The notes: a model not told the origin generated them from the sequence alone. A DNA stretch of 14,029 nt from JAWBOD01 sp964651405 (GCA_964651405.1 CAZYZB010000023.1:1-14029), one strand, 5' to 3'; positions 6,292 through 12,281 are shown, counted from the stretch's first letter. Made by a program: numbers and translations.

Positions 6292-6456
6292 TTAGCTTCG
6301 TTTGACTATGCTTTCTCCAGTGCCAACATATTGTTGGCTCCAACCGCAGCTGCAAGTTATGGTCACGATTCTTTTCTTCCCTCTTGTTTCAACTTCTATC
6401 TTCCATTTGTCCTTGTTGCCGCACTCCGGGCAGCATATCAAGACTTTGTCTACCAT
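6292..6456 (-). CDS. Small zinc-ribbon protein, 54 aa
   Basis: ATG at 6456 to TAA at 6292-6294. The peptide has CCPECG (C9-x2-C12) and CSCGW (C35-x-C37) flanking a strand-rich middle (WKIEVETRGKKRIVTIT), the layout of a single zinc ribbon: two Cys knuckles joined by a beta hairpin. Such mini zinc ribbons in archaea often bind nucleic acid or transcription complexes, but no specific partner can be named. GTGAT 5 nt before the ATG acts as a Shine-Dalgarno. Base composition is notably richer in G+C than in the surrounding spacers, typical of constrained coding sequence. A TTAAATCTTGATTCT element follows the stop. Confidence 0.8.
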   Translation of the reverse strand: MVDKVLICCPECGNKDKWKIEVETRGKKRIVTITCSCGWSQQYVGTGESIVKRS

Positions 6457-6560
6457 TTTAATCACTGAATATAAAGTATGTAAGAATTAGGATTTAAACT
6501 TCTAAATCCCATAAAAACTTAATCTTATATACTTTCAATATTTATTTACTTTATAAAATA

Positions 6561-6567
6561 AGGAGAG
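6561..6567 (+). promoter_or_regulatory. Shine-Dalgarno AGGAGAG
   Basis: AGGAGAG lies 5 nt before the ATG at 6573 and fixes the start of the acidic zinc-ribbon protein. CTTATATAC about 45 nt before the start is a likely TATA box. Confidence 0.6.
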
Positions 6568-6572
6568 ATTAT

Positions 6573-6990
6573 ATGGAAGAAGATTCATTCAAAGACGAAA
6601 AGGATGCTGAAGAGGAAGAAGAGACTGACGAGGAAGAAGAACCAGAGATTACAGTGGAAGAAGACAAGGAAGAAGCTACAGAAGAAGAAACATCAGAAGA
6701 GAAAACAGAAGAGAAAANNNNNNNNNNNNNNNNNNNNNNNNNNNNNNNNNNNNNNNNNNNNNNNNNNNNNNNNNNNNNNNNNNNNNNNNNNNNNNNNNNN
6801 NNNNNNNNNNNNNNNNNCAGAAGAGAAAACAGAAGAGAAAAAAGTTGACAGTTTCAACAGAGAGATGAACAAAGCAGTCTGTGCTGATTGCGGGAAGAAC
6901 TGCGAAGTTCCTTTCAAGCCAACAGCAGGAAGGCCAGTCTATTGTAGAGATTGTTATAGAAAGCATATGCCACAAAGAAGAAGATACTAA
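6573..6990 (+). CDS. Acidic EEKT-repeat protein with C-terminal CxxC-x17-CxxC zinc ribbon, split by assembly gap
   Basis: One gene interrupted by 100 Ns. The N-terminal half is almost entirely Glu, Asp, Lys and Thr and ends in EEKT units encoded by the 12-mer CAGAAGAGAAAA. After the gap the units continue and lead to NREMNKAVCADCG and GRPVYCRDCYRKH: two CxxC pairs separated by exactly 17 residues, the zinc-ribbon type known as the CxxC-x17-CxxC domain, often fused to disordered tails. The basic end PQRRRY contrasts with the acidic N-terminus. The apparent frame change across the gap is an artefact: both sides are in phase if the true gap length is a multiple of 3 (for example 12n). Role unknown; nucleic-acid binding with an acidic disordered tail is plausible. 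Confidence 0.8.
6718..6817. other. Assembly gap (100 Ns) inside a tandem repeat
   Basis: Exactly 100 Ns, a placeholder length. Both flanks are the same 24 bases: two CAGAAGAGAAAA units at 6694-6717 and two at 6818-6841. The assembler broke inside a 12-bp tandem repeat, so the true gap may be zero, negative (contig overlap) or any multiple of 12. Confidence 0.95.
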
Positions 6991-7058
6991 TTCTTAATTT
7001 AAAATAATTAAGAAACAAATAGAGGATTTTATCCTCAGCTTAGACAATTTGCTATTGT
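6991..7058 (+). other. Three consecutive small hairpins
   Basis: Between the zinc-ribbon gene and the gene at 7100 lie three perfect inverted repeats: TTCTTAATT/AATTAAGAA (6991-6999/7006-7014), GAGGAT/ATCCTC (7022-7027/7031-7036, 3-nt loop) and ACAAT/ATTGT (7044-7048/7054-7058). They may mark a terminator or processed 3' UTR. None is followed by a long T run. Confidence 0.4.
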
Positions 7059-7071
7059 GAACTATAAAACA

Positions 7072-7077
7072 CTTAAA
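7072..7077 (+). promoter_or_regulatory. TATA box for the gene at 7100
   Basis: CTTAAA within ACACTTAAAGATT, starting 28 nt before the ATG; predicts a leaderless mRNA. Confidence 0.5.
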
Positions 7078-7099
7078 GATTAGTTTCCTAGTTTTTATT

Positions 7100-7345
7100 A
7101 TGAGCGTAGAGATGAGTTATGTTGGCGAAGAGATGCAGCATGCAATCAGATGTGTTGAAGGTATATTGAAAAAGTTTATAGGAGAAGGGAAAGTCACATA
7201 CTTTGAAGTTAACAAAAATAATAAGGGCCTTGTAAGGTTCAAAAATGATGAGGGTGCTAGAAGGTTCATTGATGAATTAAGAGTTGAACTTGACAGTGAA
7301 CAGGTTTTAATAAATTTTCAGCCGTTCTATAAAAGTCGTAGATAG
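7100..7345 (+). CDS. Hypothetical protein, 81 aa
   Basis: A small soluble protein I do not recognise. The first 30 residues form a likely helix (EEMQHAIRCVEGILKKF), followed by strand-like segments KVTYFEVN and GLVRFKN, a second helix EGARRFIDELRVEL, and a final strand VLINFQPFY: a helix-strand-strand-helix-strand order suggestive of a compact alpha/beta fold. One cysteine (C18). A second in-frame ATG at codon 5 is possible, but the TATA spacing favours the first. It lies 41 nt before the nuclease gene, which has its own TATA box. Confidence 0.75.
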   Translation: MSVEMSYVGEEMQHAIRCVEGILKKFIGEGKVTYFEVNKNNKGLVRFKNDEGARRFIDELRVELDSEQVLINFQPFYKSRR

Positions 7346-7359
7346 TTGGATATACAAAA

Positions 7360-7365
7360 TTTAAA
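7360..7365 (+). promoter_or_regulatory. TATA box for the Cas4-like nuclease
   Basis: TTTAAA within AAATTTAAACC, starting 27 nt before the ATG at 7387; no Shine-Dalgarno, so leaderless. Confidence 0.6.
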
Positions 7366-7386
7366 CCTCATAGTCAAATTATTATT

Positions 7387-8016
7387 ATGCGGATAGATTC
7401 TAAGGGAAACTCATGGATAGCAATCTCAGAATTCCATCAACAATCCTACTGTGAGGTACAGCTGAAATTCAAATGGAGTGGAATAGTTAGAGAAACAGCT
7501 GAGATGAAAGAAGGTTCTCAAATACATGAAGAGAAGTTTGAGAAGTTCATAGAAGAGACCAAGGAAATGGAAAAGATTGATATTAAAGATGCGATAAAAC
7601 GGGCAGTAGAGAACAATGAGAGGTTCAGTGGTAGGGAAGTCTTCATTACCTCGCCAAGGTTCAGGCTTTTCGGCATGATTGATGCTGTTGACATAGGACC
7701 GGACGGAATTATAATAACTGATGACAAGCCATCTGAATATGCTTTCATGTCAGACAAGTCCCAGATAATTGCCTATGCCATAGCCTTTAAGGATTTTTAT
7801 AGACCGCCTCTAGACATTTTCATGACAATCAAGAACAGGGATAGCGGGGATATAACATGGGAAGACGTTCTTACGCAAGAATGGATTGAGTTCTTGCTTG
7901 AGAAAATAAATCGCTTGCATGAACTAGCCTTAGGCAAGCGTGAGTTCGAGCCCACGAAGAACCCGAAGAAATGTTCAGCTTGTTCTTATAGAGACGTTTG
8001 CGATAAGAAGGTTTAA
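7387..8016 (+). CDS. Cas4/RecB-like PD-(D/E)XK exonuclease with Fe-S cluster
   Basis: A 209-residue nuclease. The order of motifs matches the Cas4/RecB-nuclease family: an N-terminal Cys (C22 in QQSYCEVQLKF), a His in the first catalytic helix (H47 in EGSQIHEEKFE), FGMID with catalytic D99, the DDK motif (D112-x-K114), the QIIAY box (Q126, Y130), and a C-terminal cluster KKCSACSYRDVC (C196, C199, C205). The four cysteines would bind a 4Fe-4S cluster. In Cas4 such enzymes trim DNA ends for spacer acquisition, but no CRISPR array or other cas gene lies in the window, so a stand-alone repair or DNA end-processing role is more likely. Convergent with the 48-aa membrane protein gene at 8037. Confidence 0.85.
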   Translation: MRIDSKGNSWIAISEFHQQSYCEVQLKFKWSGIVRETAEMKEGSQIHEEKFEKFIEETKEMEKIDIKDAIKRAVENNERFSGREVFITSPRFRLFGMIDAVDIGPDGIIITDDKPSEYAFMSDKSQIIAYAIAFKDFYRPPLDIFMTIKNRDSGDITWEDVLTQEWIEFLLEKINRLHELALGKREFEPTKNPKKCSACSYRDVCDKKV

Positions 8017-8025
8017 TTTATTCTA

Positions 8026-8031
8026 TTTTTT
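8026..8031 (+). terminator. Oligo-T terminator after the nuclease gene
   Basis: A T-rich stretch ending in six T (TTCTATTTTTT) starts about 5 nt after the stop at 8016. Oligo-T tracts are the usual archaeal terminator. It sits in the 20-bp space between convergent genes. Confidence 0.45.
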
Positions 8032-8036
8032 GCTCT

Positions 8037-8183
8037 TCAGAATTTAAGTGTTGCAAATATCGCGAATATTAAAACAACTATTATGGCTACAAGTATTATT
8101 GTCCACAAATCGAAGAAAGGTTTTGATTTGGCTTTTATCTCTACTTTTTCTTCTTTAGGCATTTCTGCTTGTTTCGTTCGCAT
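8037..8183 (-). CDS. Small single-TM protein, 48 aa
   Basis: ATG at 8183 to TGA at 8037-8039. A charged N-terminal half (EMPKEEKVEIKAKSKP) is followed by one strong transmembrane helix at about residues 27-45 (WTIILVAIIVVLIFAIFA) and only two or three residues after it, so it would be tail-anchored with the N-terminus in the cytoplasm. Function unknown. The TATA box at 8206-8213 lies 23-30 nt before the ATG. The stop sits in the recurring TTAAATTCTGA element. It lies downstream of topoisomerase IB on the same strand but appears to have its own promoter. Confidence 0.7.
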   Translation of the reverse strand: MRTKQAEMPKEEKVEIKAKSKPFFDLWTIILVAIIVVLIFAIFATLKF

Positions 8184-8205
8184 ACCTATAGTTTAGGACT
8201 TCTGA

Positions 8206-8213
8206 TTTTTAAG
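8206..8213 (-). promoter_or_regulatory. TATA box of the 48-aa TM protein gene
   Basis: CTTAAAAA on the minus strand, outer edge 30 nt from the ATG at 8183. The extended sequence (8192-8213) resembles the promoters at 11138-11159 and 11787-11808. Confidence 0.55.
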
Positions 8214-8239
8214 TCTTTCCTTATTGACTTGTCAAGCTT

Positions 8240-9727
8240 TCACTTCTCTTTCTCTATCCAAGAGAATTTTCGCTGCAAGGTTTTCGAGTAATATTTCTTC
8301 CAATCAAAGTCTACTTTCTTGGCCCATTTGTAGAATATTCTAGGGTCAATATAGCTCTTTAAAGAAGTATTAAGATTGTAATCTTTTGTTTCCTTCATCA
8401 GTTCAATTTTCATTTTCAATTCTTTGACCTTTTCCTTTGTCTTCTTACCATTCTTCAGCTTCACTTGCTTCAGTCTATCCTCTTTCTTCTCAAGAGTTTC
8501 TTTCCATTTCTTTGGTAGTTTTCTTTTGTGGTTGCATACTATGGCTGCCTGTAAGTTTGCCATTGTGGCTATGTATTTTTTATAAGCCTCAGGATCATCC
8601 TTCTTGACCTTTACGTTCTCTATATATTCCTTCACTGCTTTTGAAGCATGATAAGTTCTGAAGACCTTTGCAGTAACTCCTTCTGCCATCTCGCTTAAGA
8701 ATGCGTTCACATCTTCAGACCTTACTCCATCAAACACAAATGATTTTGTGCTAGTTATGAATTCTCTTAAATTCTTTACAACGTTATCAGGTAGGGCAAC
8801 TTCCTTTTTCCATTCCACATAATCCTTTCCAATGAAGTTGAATTTGACAAAGTTGCTCTGACATATGGTTATGTTCTTTGGCGTCAGGGTAGTTGCACCC
8901 ACAGTATCAGCCTCATCCTCGTCCTTTTCATCGCCTACTCTCATGCTTAATGCATCAATCAAGTAGCATACAGTTGCTATTTTTCTTTTCTTAATGTCCT
9001 CAGAATCAAGATTTTTAATTATATGATTTTTGATCAGTCCAAAATTCTTCTCAAGTTCCATTGCTTTGTTGAATTTCTCCATTTCCCTTTCCTGTTTTAT
9101 TGGTGAGGTATCTGAAAGCCAAACATATTTCTCCTTTCCGCGAAGCTTGTCATCCCATTTGGCAATCCACATGGTAGGCTGCCATACAATTTGCTTCCAT
9201 TTGCCTGGAGGAATCTTTGAATCAGGAGAAAGATTTAGGATTATGTCACTTTCTTTTGCTCCTTCCTTCCACTTGCCTCTTAATGGATGCTTTCCTCTTC
9301 CCATGAATATGCTGCTCGGTTCTGCCATATAGTTGCCCAGTTCCACCTTCTCACCATCTATTACAGCAAAGCCATATTTCTCTTTGTTTGCTTCACGGAT
9401 TGCTTTTCTTTCAGCAGCCAGCTTCTTCTTCTCTTCATTTGACATGTTCACTTTTGCTTCTCTATCCTTGTCAACCCATTTTTTGATTTCTGAGAAATCA
9501 AAATCATTCACAGAACCGTTAACTCCAAGGGCTTTGCAAAAATCATCAAAGAAGTTCTTTATGAAAACCTTATCCTCTACATACTCTGTACCAAGCTTTC
9601 TAACCCAGGCAACAGCCATTTCCTCTTGCACAGGTATGAGGTCAATCCTCTTGCCTTTGAAAAATATATGGAAGCCCTTGGGTTCGTATTTTGGTACCAA
9701 TATGCCGTTATGGGACAGATGTTTCAT
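8240..9727 (-). CDS. DNA topoisomerase IB (eukaryotic/archaeal type)
   Basis: A 495-residue enzyme that relaxes DNA supercoils by cutting one strand and forming a 3'-phosphotyrosine. All five catalytic residues known from human TOP1 can be matched: R263 (SMRVGDEK), K301 (GKDYVEW), R357 (FRTYHAS), H400 (VCNHKR) and the nucleophile Y459 (KSYIDPRI). The N-terminal core with KWKQIVWQPTMW and a short charged coiled-coil linker (about 405-448) are also present, so the protein is complete but without the long eukaryotic N-terminal tail. Topoisomerase IB is best known in Thaumarchaeota among archaea and is patchy elsewhere. Composition differs from the AT-rich spacers but agrees with other conserved genes nearby. 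TATATATA-rich sequence upstream of the ATG is a likely promoter. Confidence 0.95.
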   Translation of the reverse strand: MKHLSHNGILVPKYEPKGFHIFFKGKRIDLIPVQEEMAVAWVRKLGTEYVEDKVFIKNFFDDFCKALGVNGSVNDFDFSEIKKWVDKDREAKVNMSNEEKKKLAAERKAIREANKEKYGFAVIDGEKVELGNYMAEPSSIFMGRGKHPLRGKWKEGAKESDIILNLSPDSKIPPGKWKQIVWQPTMWIAKWDDKLRGKEKYVWLSDTSPIKQEREMEKFNKAMELEKNFGLIKNHIIKNLDSEDIKKRKIATVCYLIDALSMRVGDEKDEDEADTVGATTLTPKNITICQSNFVKFNFIGKDYVEWKKEVALPDNVVKNLREFITSTKSFVFDGVRSEDVNAFLSEMAEGVTAKVFRTYHASKAVKEYIENVKVKKDDPEAYKKYIATMANLQAAIVCNHKRKLPKKWKETLEKKEDRLKQVKLKNGKKTKEKVKELKMKIELMKETKDYNLNTSLKSYIDPRIFYKWAKKVDFDWKKYYSKTLQRKFSWIEKEK

Positions 9728-9810
9728 CTAAATCAATAGATATCATATTAGATAATATATATAAAATTCTATCGTGACAAGAATTTGGAATTATTTCTTT
9801 CTTAGTTGCT

Positions 9811-10476
9811 TCATTTAGTATACAAACCTATTATTGCGCTCTTCAAATGATAAAGAGATTTGCATTTAATGGAGTATATATTATGCAAATAATCTAGTTC
9901 ATCCTGCCAACCTTGTTTTAATCCTTTTAATTGAATCCATTCCTCAACAGTATATTCAGGTCCAGTGCCAAACCCTTGGCATGGGTTAATTGTAAAGTTC
10001 ATTGTTTCAAGATCTACGATTTTTAAAAAAGGATTAACATGTCCGATTAATGGCCTTCCACGGCATTGTCTTGGTACAGCTTTGTATACTGAGCATGTTG
10101 CTGCCTCACCTTTTTTCAAAAACACACAATGATTATCTTTCTTAGCTAACATTACTTTCCAACCATATTTAGGACTTTCATGGAACTCTGGATACTTGGT
10201 CAAGATATCAGCATTGCTTAACCCCACATGTCTTAAACTTTCAGGAGTATTTTCTTGGATTTGTGTATGCTTTTGTAAAAACTCAGAATTGCTTATTCCT
10301 AAATGTTTAGAAAGTTCAGATACCTCTTTTGGGTTTACAGCAGGCGGGAGCTTGCAGCATTCACCACATCTTAAACATCCAAAATTAAAGCTATCACCAA
10401 GTTGCGCATCAATAACATTTAATACATATGGGCCAATCCTTACTTCTCTGGCCTGATGAATGCTAAGTTTTGTCAT
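9811..10476 (-). CDS. YkgJ-family CxxCxxCC cysteine-cluster protein
   Basis: A 221-residue protein with the family signature FGCLRCGECCKLPP (C34, C37, C40, C41), followed by the family's second block CVFLKKGEAATC (C117, C128) and RQCRGRPL (C138). These cysteines are thought to bind iron-sulfur or zinc; the family was named as a predicted zinc/iron-chelating protein and its biochemical role is not settled. Further cysteines are C166 and C205. The middle helical insertion (about 48-100) is longer than in compact bacterial members. No transmembrane segment is seen. The TATA box at 10501-10506 lies 25-30 nt before the ATG and is shared with the divergent gene at 10526. Confidence 0.85.
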   Translation of the reverse strand: MTKLSIHQAREVRIGPYVLNVIDAQLGDSFNFGCLRCGECCKLPPAVNPKEVSELSKHLGISNSEFLQKHTQIQENTPESLRHVGLSNADILTKYPEFHESPKYGWKVMLAKKDNHCVFLKKGEAATCSVYKAVPRQCRGRPLIGHVNPFLKIVDLETMNFTINPCQGFGTGPEYTVEEWIQLKGLKQGWQDELDYLHNIYSIKCKSLYHLKSAIIGLYTK

Positions 10477-10500
10477 GATTTTAAGATGTATAGTAAAACA

Positions 10501-10506
10501 TTTAAG
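10501..10506. promoter_or_regulatory. Shared TATA box between divergent genes
   Basis: TTTAAG (CTTAAA on the other strand) lies 25-30 nt from the minus-strand ATG at 10476 and 20-25 nt from the plus-strand ATG at 10526. With no other TATA candidate in the 49-bp spacer, one AT box probably serves both genes. Confidence 0.5.
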
Positions 10507-10525
10507 CTAAAGCAAAACAACAATT

Positions 10526-10942
10526 ATGTTTGAAGGGGATATCATGAATATAGAGAAAAGACAAAGACTAATCGAGGTATTGATTTCAATTGGTAGTTTA
10601 GTAGGCATTTTTTTAGCAGTATTTCAAATGTCTGTTTACGTTTTTACGATATTTCCATTGTTTATACTCTTTTCTTTAATTTATTATATCTCTGCTTTAG
10701 AAAATTATGAAAGGTCTGCGTCTAATCTTCTAGTTTCTCTTATGATATCACTTAGCTTTTCAAGCTTGTTTATAATTTTACTAGCCAGGGGGATGAGTAG
10801 TGTCAGTATGTTTGAAATAGGAGAGATATCATTCTTTTTTGGCATTCTCTCATTCCTTCTGACACTTGAGCTTTCAGGCCATATTATCGACATTAAGATT
10901 ATTAAGAACGATGAGAAAACCTATGATAAAAAGAAGTCATAA
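10526..10942 (+). CDS. Four-TM membrane protein, 138 aa
   Basis: An integral membrane protein of unknown function with four predicted helices at about residues 15-33, 36-55, 66-87 and 98-118, and a hydrophilic basic tail (KNDEKTYDKKKS). Two starts are possible: the ATG at 10526, which suits a leaderless mRNA from the shared TATA box, and the ATG at 10544 (MNIEKRQ), preceded by AAGGGGAT that could act as a Shine-Dalgarno. I keep the longer form with low preference. No family was recognised. It is convergent with the 53-aa membrane protein at 10968. Confidence 0.7.
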   Translation: MFEGDIMNIEKRQRLIEVLISIGSLVGIFLAVFQMSVYVFTIFPLFILFSLIYYISALENYERSASNLLVSLMISLSFSSLFIILLARGMSSVSMFEIGEISFFFGILSFLLTLELSGHIIDIKIIKNDEKTYDKKKS

Positions 10943-10967
10943 CTCTTCTAAAACTAAAAGGTTATTT

Positions 10968-11129
10968 TCATTCATAAATTTCATAAATCAATGCTGTAAA
11001 CACTGTAATTACAACTATGGTCCAACTAATTATAGCATAGCCGAATAATGAAAGAATAACATAGCTCAATGACACTACAATGCCAATTATGAATAAGATA
11101 GCTATTAACATTTCTGTATTTTTTTTCAT
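10968..11129 (-). CDS. Two-TM small membrane protein, 53 aa
   Basis: ATG at 11129 to TGA at 10968-10970. Starts MKKNTEM, then helix one (about 8-29, LIAILFIIGIVVSLSYVIL) and helix two (about 31-49), ending in a short acidic tail YEIYE. The upstream 30 bases, from the TATA box 11153-11159 to the ATG, and the first codons ATGAAAAAA are nearly the same as for the 60-aa membrane protein at 11596-11778, suggesting an old duplication. Function unknown; small two-TM hairpins of this kind often assist larger membrane complexes. Confidence 0.7.
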   Translation of the reverse strand: MKKNTEMLIAILFIIGIVVSLSYVILSLFGYAIISWTIVVITVFTALIYEIYE

Positions 11130-11152
11130 GATTACAATTTAGAATTCCTGGC

Positions 11153-11159
11153 TTTTAAA
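11153..11159 (-). promoter_or_regulatory. TATA box of the 53-aa membrane protein gene
   Basis: TTTAAAA within CTTTAAAAGCC on the minus strand, 24-30 nt before the ATG at 11129; followed by the extended conserved element CAGGAATTCTAAA. Confidence 0.6.
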
Positions 11160-11161
11160 GC

Positions 11162-11269
11162 TTAACCAAATCTTTTTTTAAGTAATTCTCTCTCTTGCTT
11201 GCTGTCTTCATATTCTTTTAAAAACTTCTCTCTCATCACAAAAACATTACCCAAATTTACCACCACCAT
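11162..11269 (-). CDS. 35-aa microprotein, GNVFVMR family, copy B
   Basis: ATG at 11269 to TAA at 11162-11164. Starts MVVVNLGNVFVMREKFLKE and ends with a charged helical tail (ELLKKRFG). It shares the core GNVFVMR-x-KFL and the preceding VVN with the ORF at 606-692, at the other end of the window, and the core codons differ mainly in third positions. An AATTATATG TATA-like box at about 11290-11297 is 28 nt from the ATG, so the mRNA would be leaderless. The tails diverge but both are Glu/Lys/Arg-rich. Not recognised as a named family. Confidence 0.65.
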   Translation of the reverse strand: MVVVNLGNVFVMREKFLKEYEDSKQERELLKKRFG

Positions 11270-11473
11270 TTTTTTACAATTCTAGAAACATATAATTAGA
11301 GAGTAGCAAGCTCACCATCATATTGTTCCAACTTCACTTCTACAATTAGCATAAAAAACCTTTAGCCGTATTAGGTATATAGCATTGCTAACACTTAAGC
11401 ACACTAAAACAAGGGTTTAGGGCTATTTCTTGACATGTTTATAGACTTTGAAAATCAAAATAATATTGATACA

Positions 11474-11590
11474 ATGAAAGAAAAGAAAGACTGCAAAAGC
11501 TGCGGAGTCCCTCTTAAGGACTGGCAAATAAAGCAAGGCTATGATATGTGTCTAGAATGTTATAGAGAGGGCAAAAAGCCACCAAAATAG
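11474..11590 (+). CDS. 38-aa zinc-ribbon microprotein (CxxC-x15-CxxC)
   Basis: ATG at 11474 to TAG at 11588-11590. Starts MKEKKDCKSCGVPLKDW and continues to MCLECYREGKK. Two CxxC pairs (C7/C10 and C26/C29) separated by 15 residues make a minimal zinc ribbon, similar in plan to the ribbon of the protein ending at 6990 (x17). An in-frame ATG at 11435 would add 13 residues (MFIDFENQNNIDT), but TTTATAG at 11438-11444 lies 30-36 nt before 11474 and fits a TATA box for the shorter, near-leaderless form. Function unknown; nucleic-acid or protein binding is plausible. Confidence 0.7.
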   Translation: MKEKKDCKSCGVPLKDWQIKQGYDMCLECYREGKKPPK

Positions 11591-11595
11591 AAGTT

Positions 11596-11778
11596 TCATT
11601 TTCTGAAAAGCAAGGCGAAATACATCCGTATAACAAACACAGAGATTATTATAAGTATTGCAAAAGTATTGGACCATGCGTCTATAAACACTTTCGTGAA
11701 TATGTAATATGCAGCAGCCATAGTAGTAATCATGGCAATCATTTCTAAAAACGTCCAGGTCATATTTGCTTTTTTCAT
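11596..11778 (-). CDS. Two-TM small membrane protein, 60 aa
   Basis: ATG at 11778. MKKANMTW is followed by helix one (about 10-28) and helix two (about 38-57), ending in LFRK. Its upstream region from TATA to ATG and its first codons closely match those of the 53-aa protein at 10968-11129. The protein sequences align only loosely (aromatic residue near the end of helix one, SVF in helix two), which fits ancient paralogy. It is convergent with the 38-aa zinc ribbon, their stops only 5 nt apart, and shares a divergent TATA box with the tiny ORF at 11832. Confidence 0.7.
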   Translation of the reverse strand: MKKANMTWTFLEMIAMITTMAAAYYIFTKVFIDAWSNTFAILIIISVFVIRMYFALLFRK

Positions 11779-11800
11779 GATTACAGTTTAGAGCTCCCGG

Positions 11801-11808
11801 CTTTTAAG
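11801..11808. promoter_or_regulatory. Symmetrically shared TATA box for divergent small genes
   Basis: CTTTTAAG lies 23-30 nt from the minus-strand ATG at 11778 and 24-31 nt from the plus-strand ATG at 11832. The same 8 bp is at leaderless distance from both start codons. Confidence 0.55.
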
Positions 11809-11831
11809 TGTTTCCAAAGCAAGTTATTCCT

Positions 11832-11891
11832 ATGGGAAAATTAGGCGGAAAGATGGTAAGTCGAATGCAAAAGAAGCATCGCAGAAGATAA
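11832..11891 (+). CDS. 19-aa basic micro-ORF (possible)
   Basis: ATG at 11832 to TAA at 11889-11891 encodes 19 residues, MGKLGGKMVSRMQKKHRRR, nine of them Lys, Arg or His. It would bind nucleic acid or the ribosome if made. Support is the TATA box at 11801-11808 at the right distance and the non-random composition. Its length makes chance occurrence possible. The 126 bp between it and the gene ending at 12018 holds no further gene I can support. Confidence 0.35.
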   Translation: MGKLGGKMVSRMQKKHRRR

Positions 11892-12017
11892 TGATAAGAC
11901 AAGATTTAAGCTTTCTCATTCTCTCCTACACGCTTGATTCAAGTCATACCGGATTTCCTAGAGATGATTTTGCAAGTGAAACAGTTTTGTATACTATTAA
12001 TTAGAATAATTTAGTTA

Positions 12018-12251
12018 TCAGAGTTTAAACTTCTCACTTCTTTTTTCTAAGAAATATCCTATTCCAAAGCCGAAAACGCCAAAAGATAAAGTAAATATCA
12101 TAAGGATCATAAAATTTTCCATAGAAGATAATGAAGAAAATAGGATATTAAATTCGGGATGAAGAAGAGCTTCATAAATGATATACAAACTACAAAAGAA
12201 GCCTCCTATTACTCCTGTTAATAAACCAACTATACCGCTTCTAGCTTTCAT
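12018..12251 (-). CDS. Two-TM small membrane protein, 77 aa
   Basis: A small membrane protein of unknown function. Start chosen at the ATG at 12251 (MKARSGIVGLLTG), because the TATA box 12276-12281 is 25-30 nt upstream; an upstream TTG at 12269 would fall inside the promoter. Helix one spans about residues 6-28 (GIVGLLTGVIGGFFCSLYII), with Gly-rich packing, and helix two about 46-68 (ILMIFTLSFGVFGFGIGYF), followed by a basic tail (EKRSEKFKL) likely in the cytoplasm. Not recognised as a named family. Confidence 0.7.
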   Translation of the reverse strand: MKARSGIVGLLTGVIGGFFCSLYIIYEALLHPEFNILFSSLSSMENFMILMIFTLSFGVFGFGIGYFLEKRSEKFKL

Positions 12252-12275
12252 ATTAAGAATATAGAACAAACAGGA

Positions 12276-12281
12276 TTTAAA
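12276..12281 (-). promoter_or_regulatory. TATA box of the 77-aa membrane protein gene
   Basis: TTTAAA within TTTTAAATCCTG on the minus strand, 25-30 nt before the ATG at 12251. It is a promoter-positioned copy of the recurring TTTAAATCCTG element. Confidence 0.55.

Noticed and set aside
6302..6490. Plus-strand 62-codon ORF
   Set aside because: Antisense to the 54-aa zinc ribbon, whose Cys pairs and start signal are convincing.
9030..9731. Two plus-strand ORFs of 100 and 132 codons
   Set aside because: Antisense to topoisomerase IB, which has all catalytic residues; Ser/Phe-rich translations typical of shadows.
10866..11048. Plus-strand 60-codon ORF
   Set aside because: Overlaps the four-TM gene in another frame and is antisense to the 53-aa membrane protein; no start signals.
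11296..11352. Minus-strand 18-codon ORF (MLIVEVKLEQYDGELATL)
   Set aside because: Acceptable composition and an AAAGGT upstream, but too short and without a clear promoter to call.
11929..11945. CTTGATTCAAG palindrome in spacer
   Set aside because: Short single palindrome without a partner site or adjacent promoter; likely chance.
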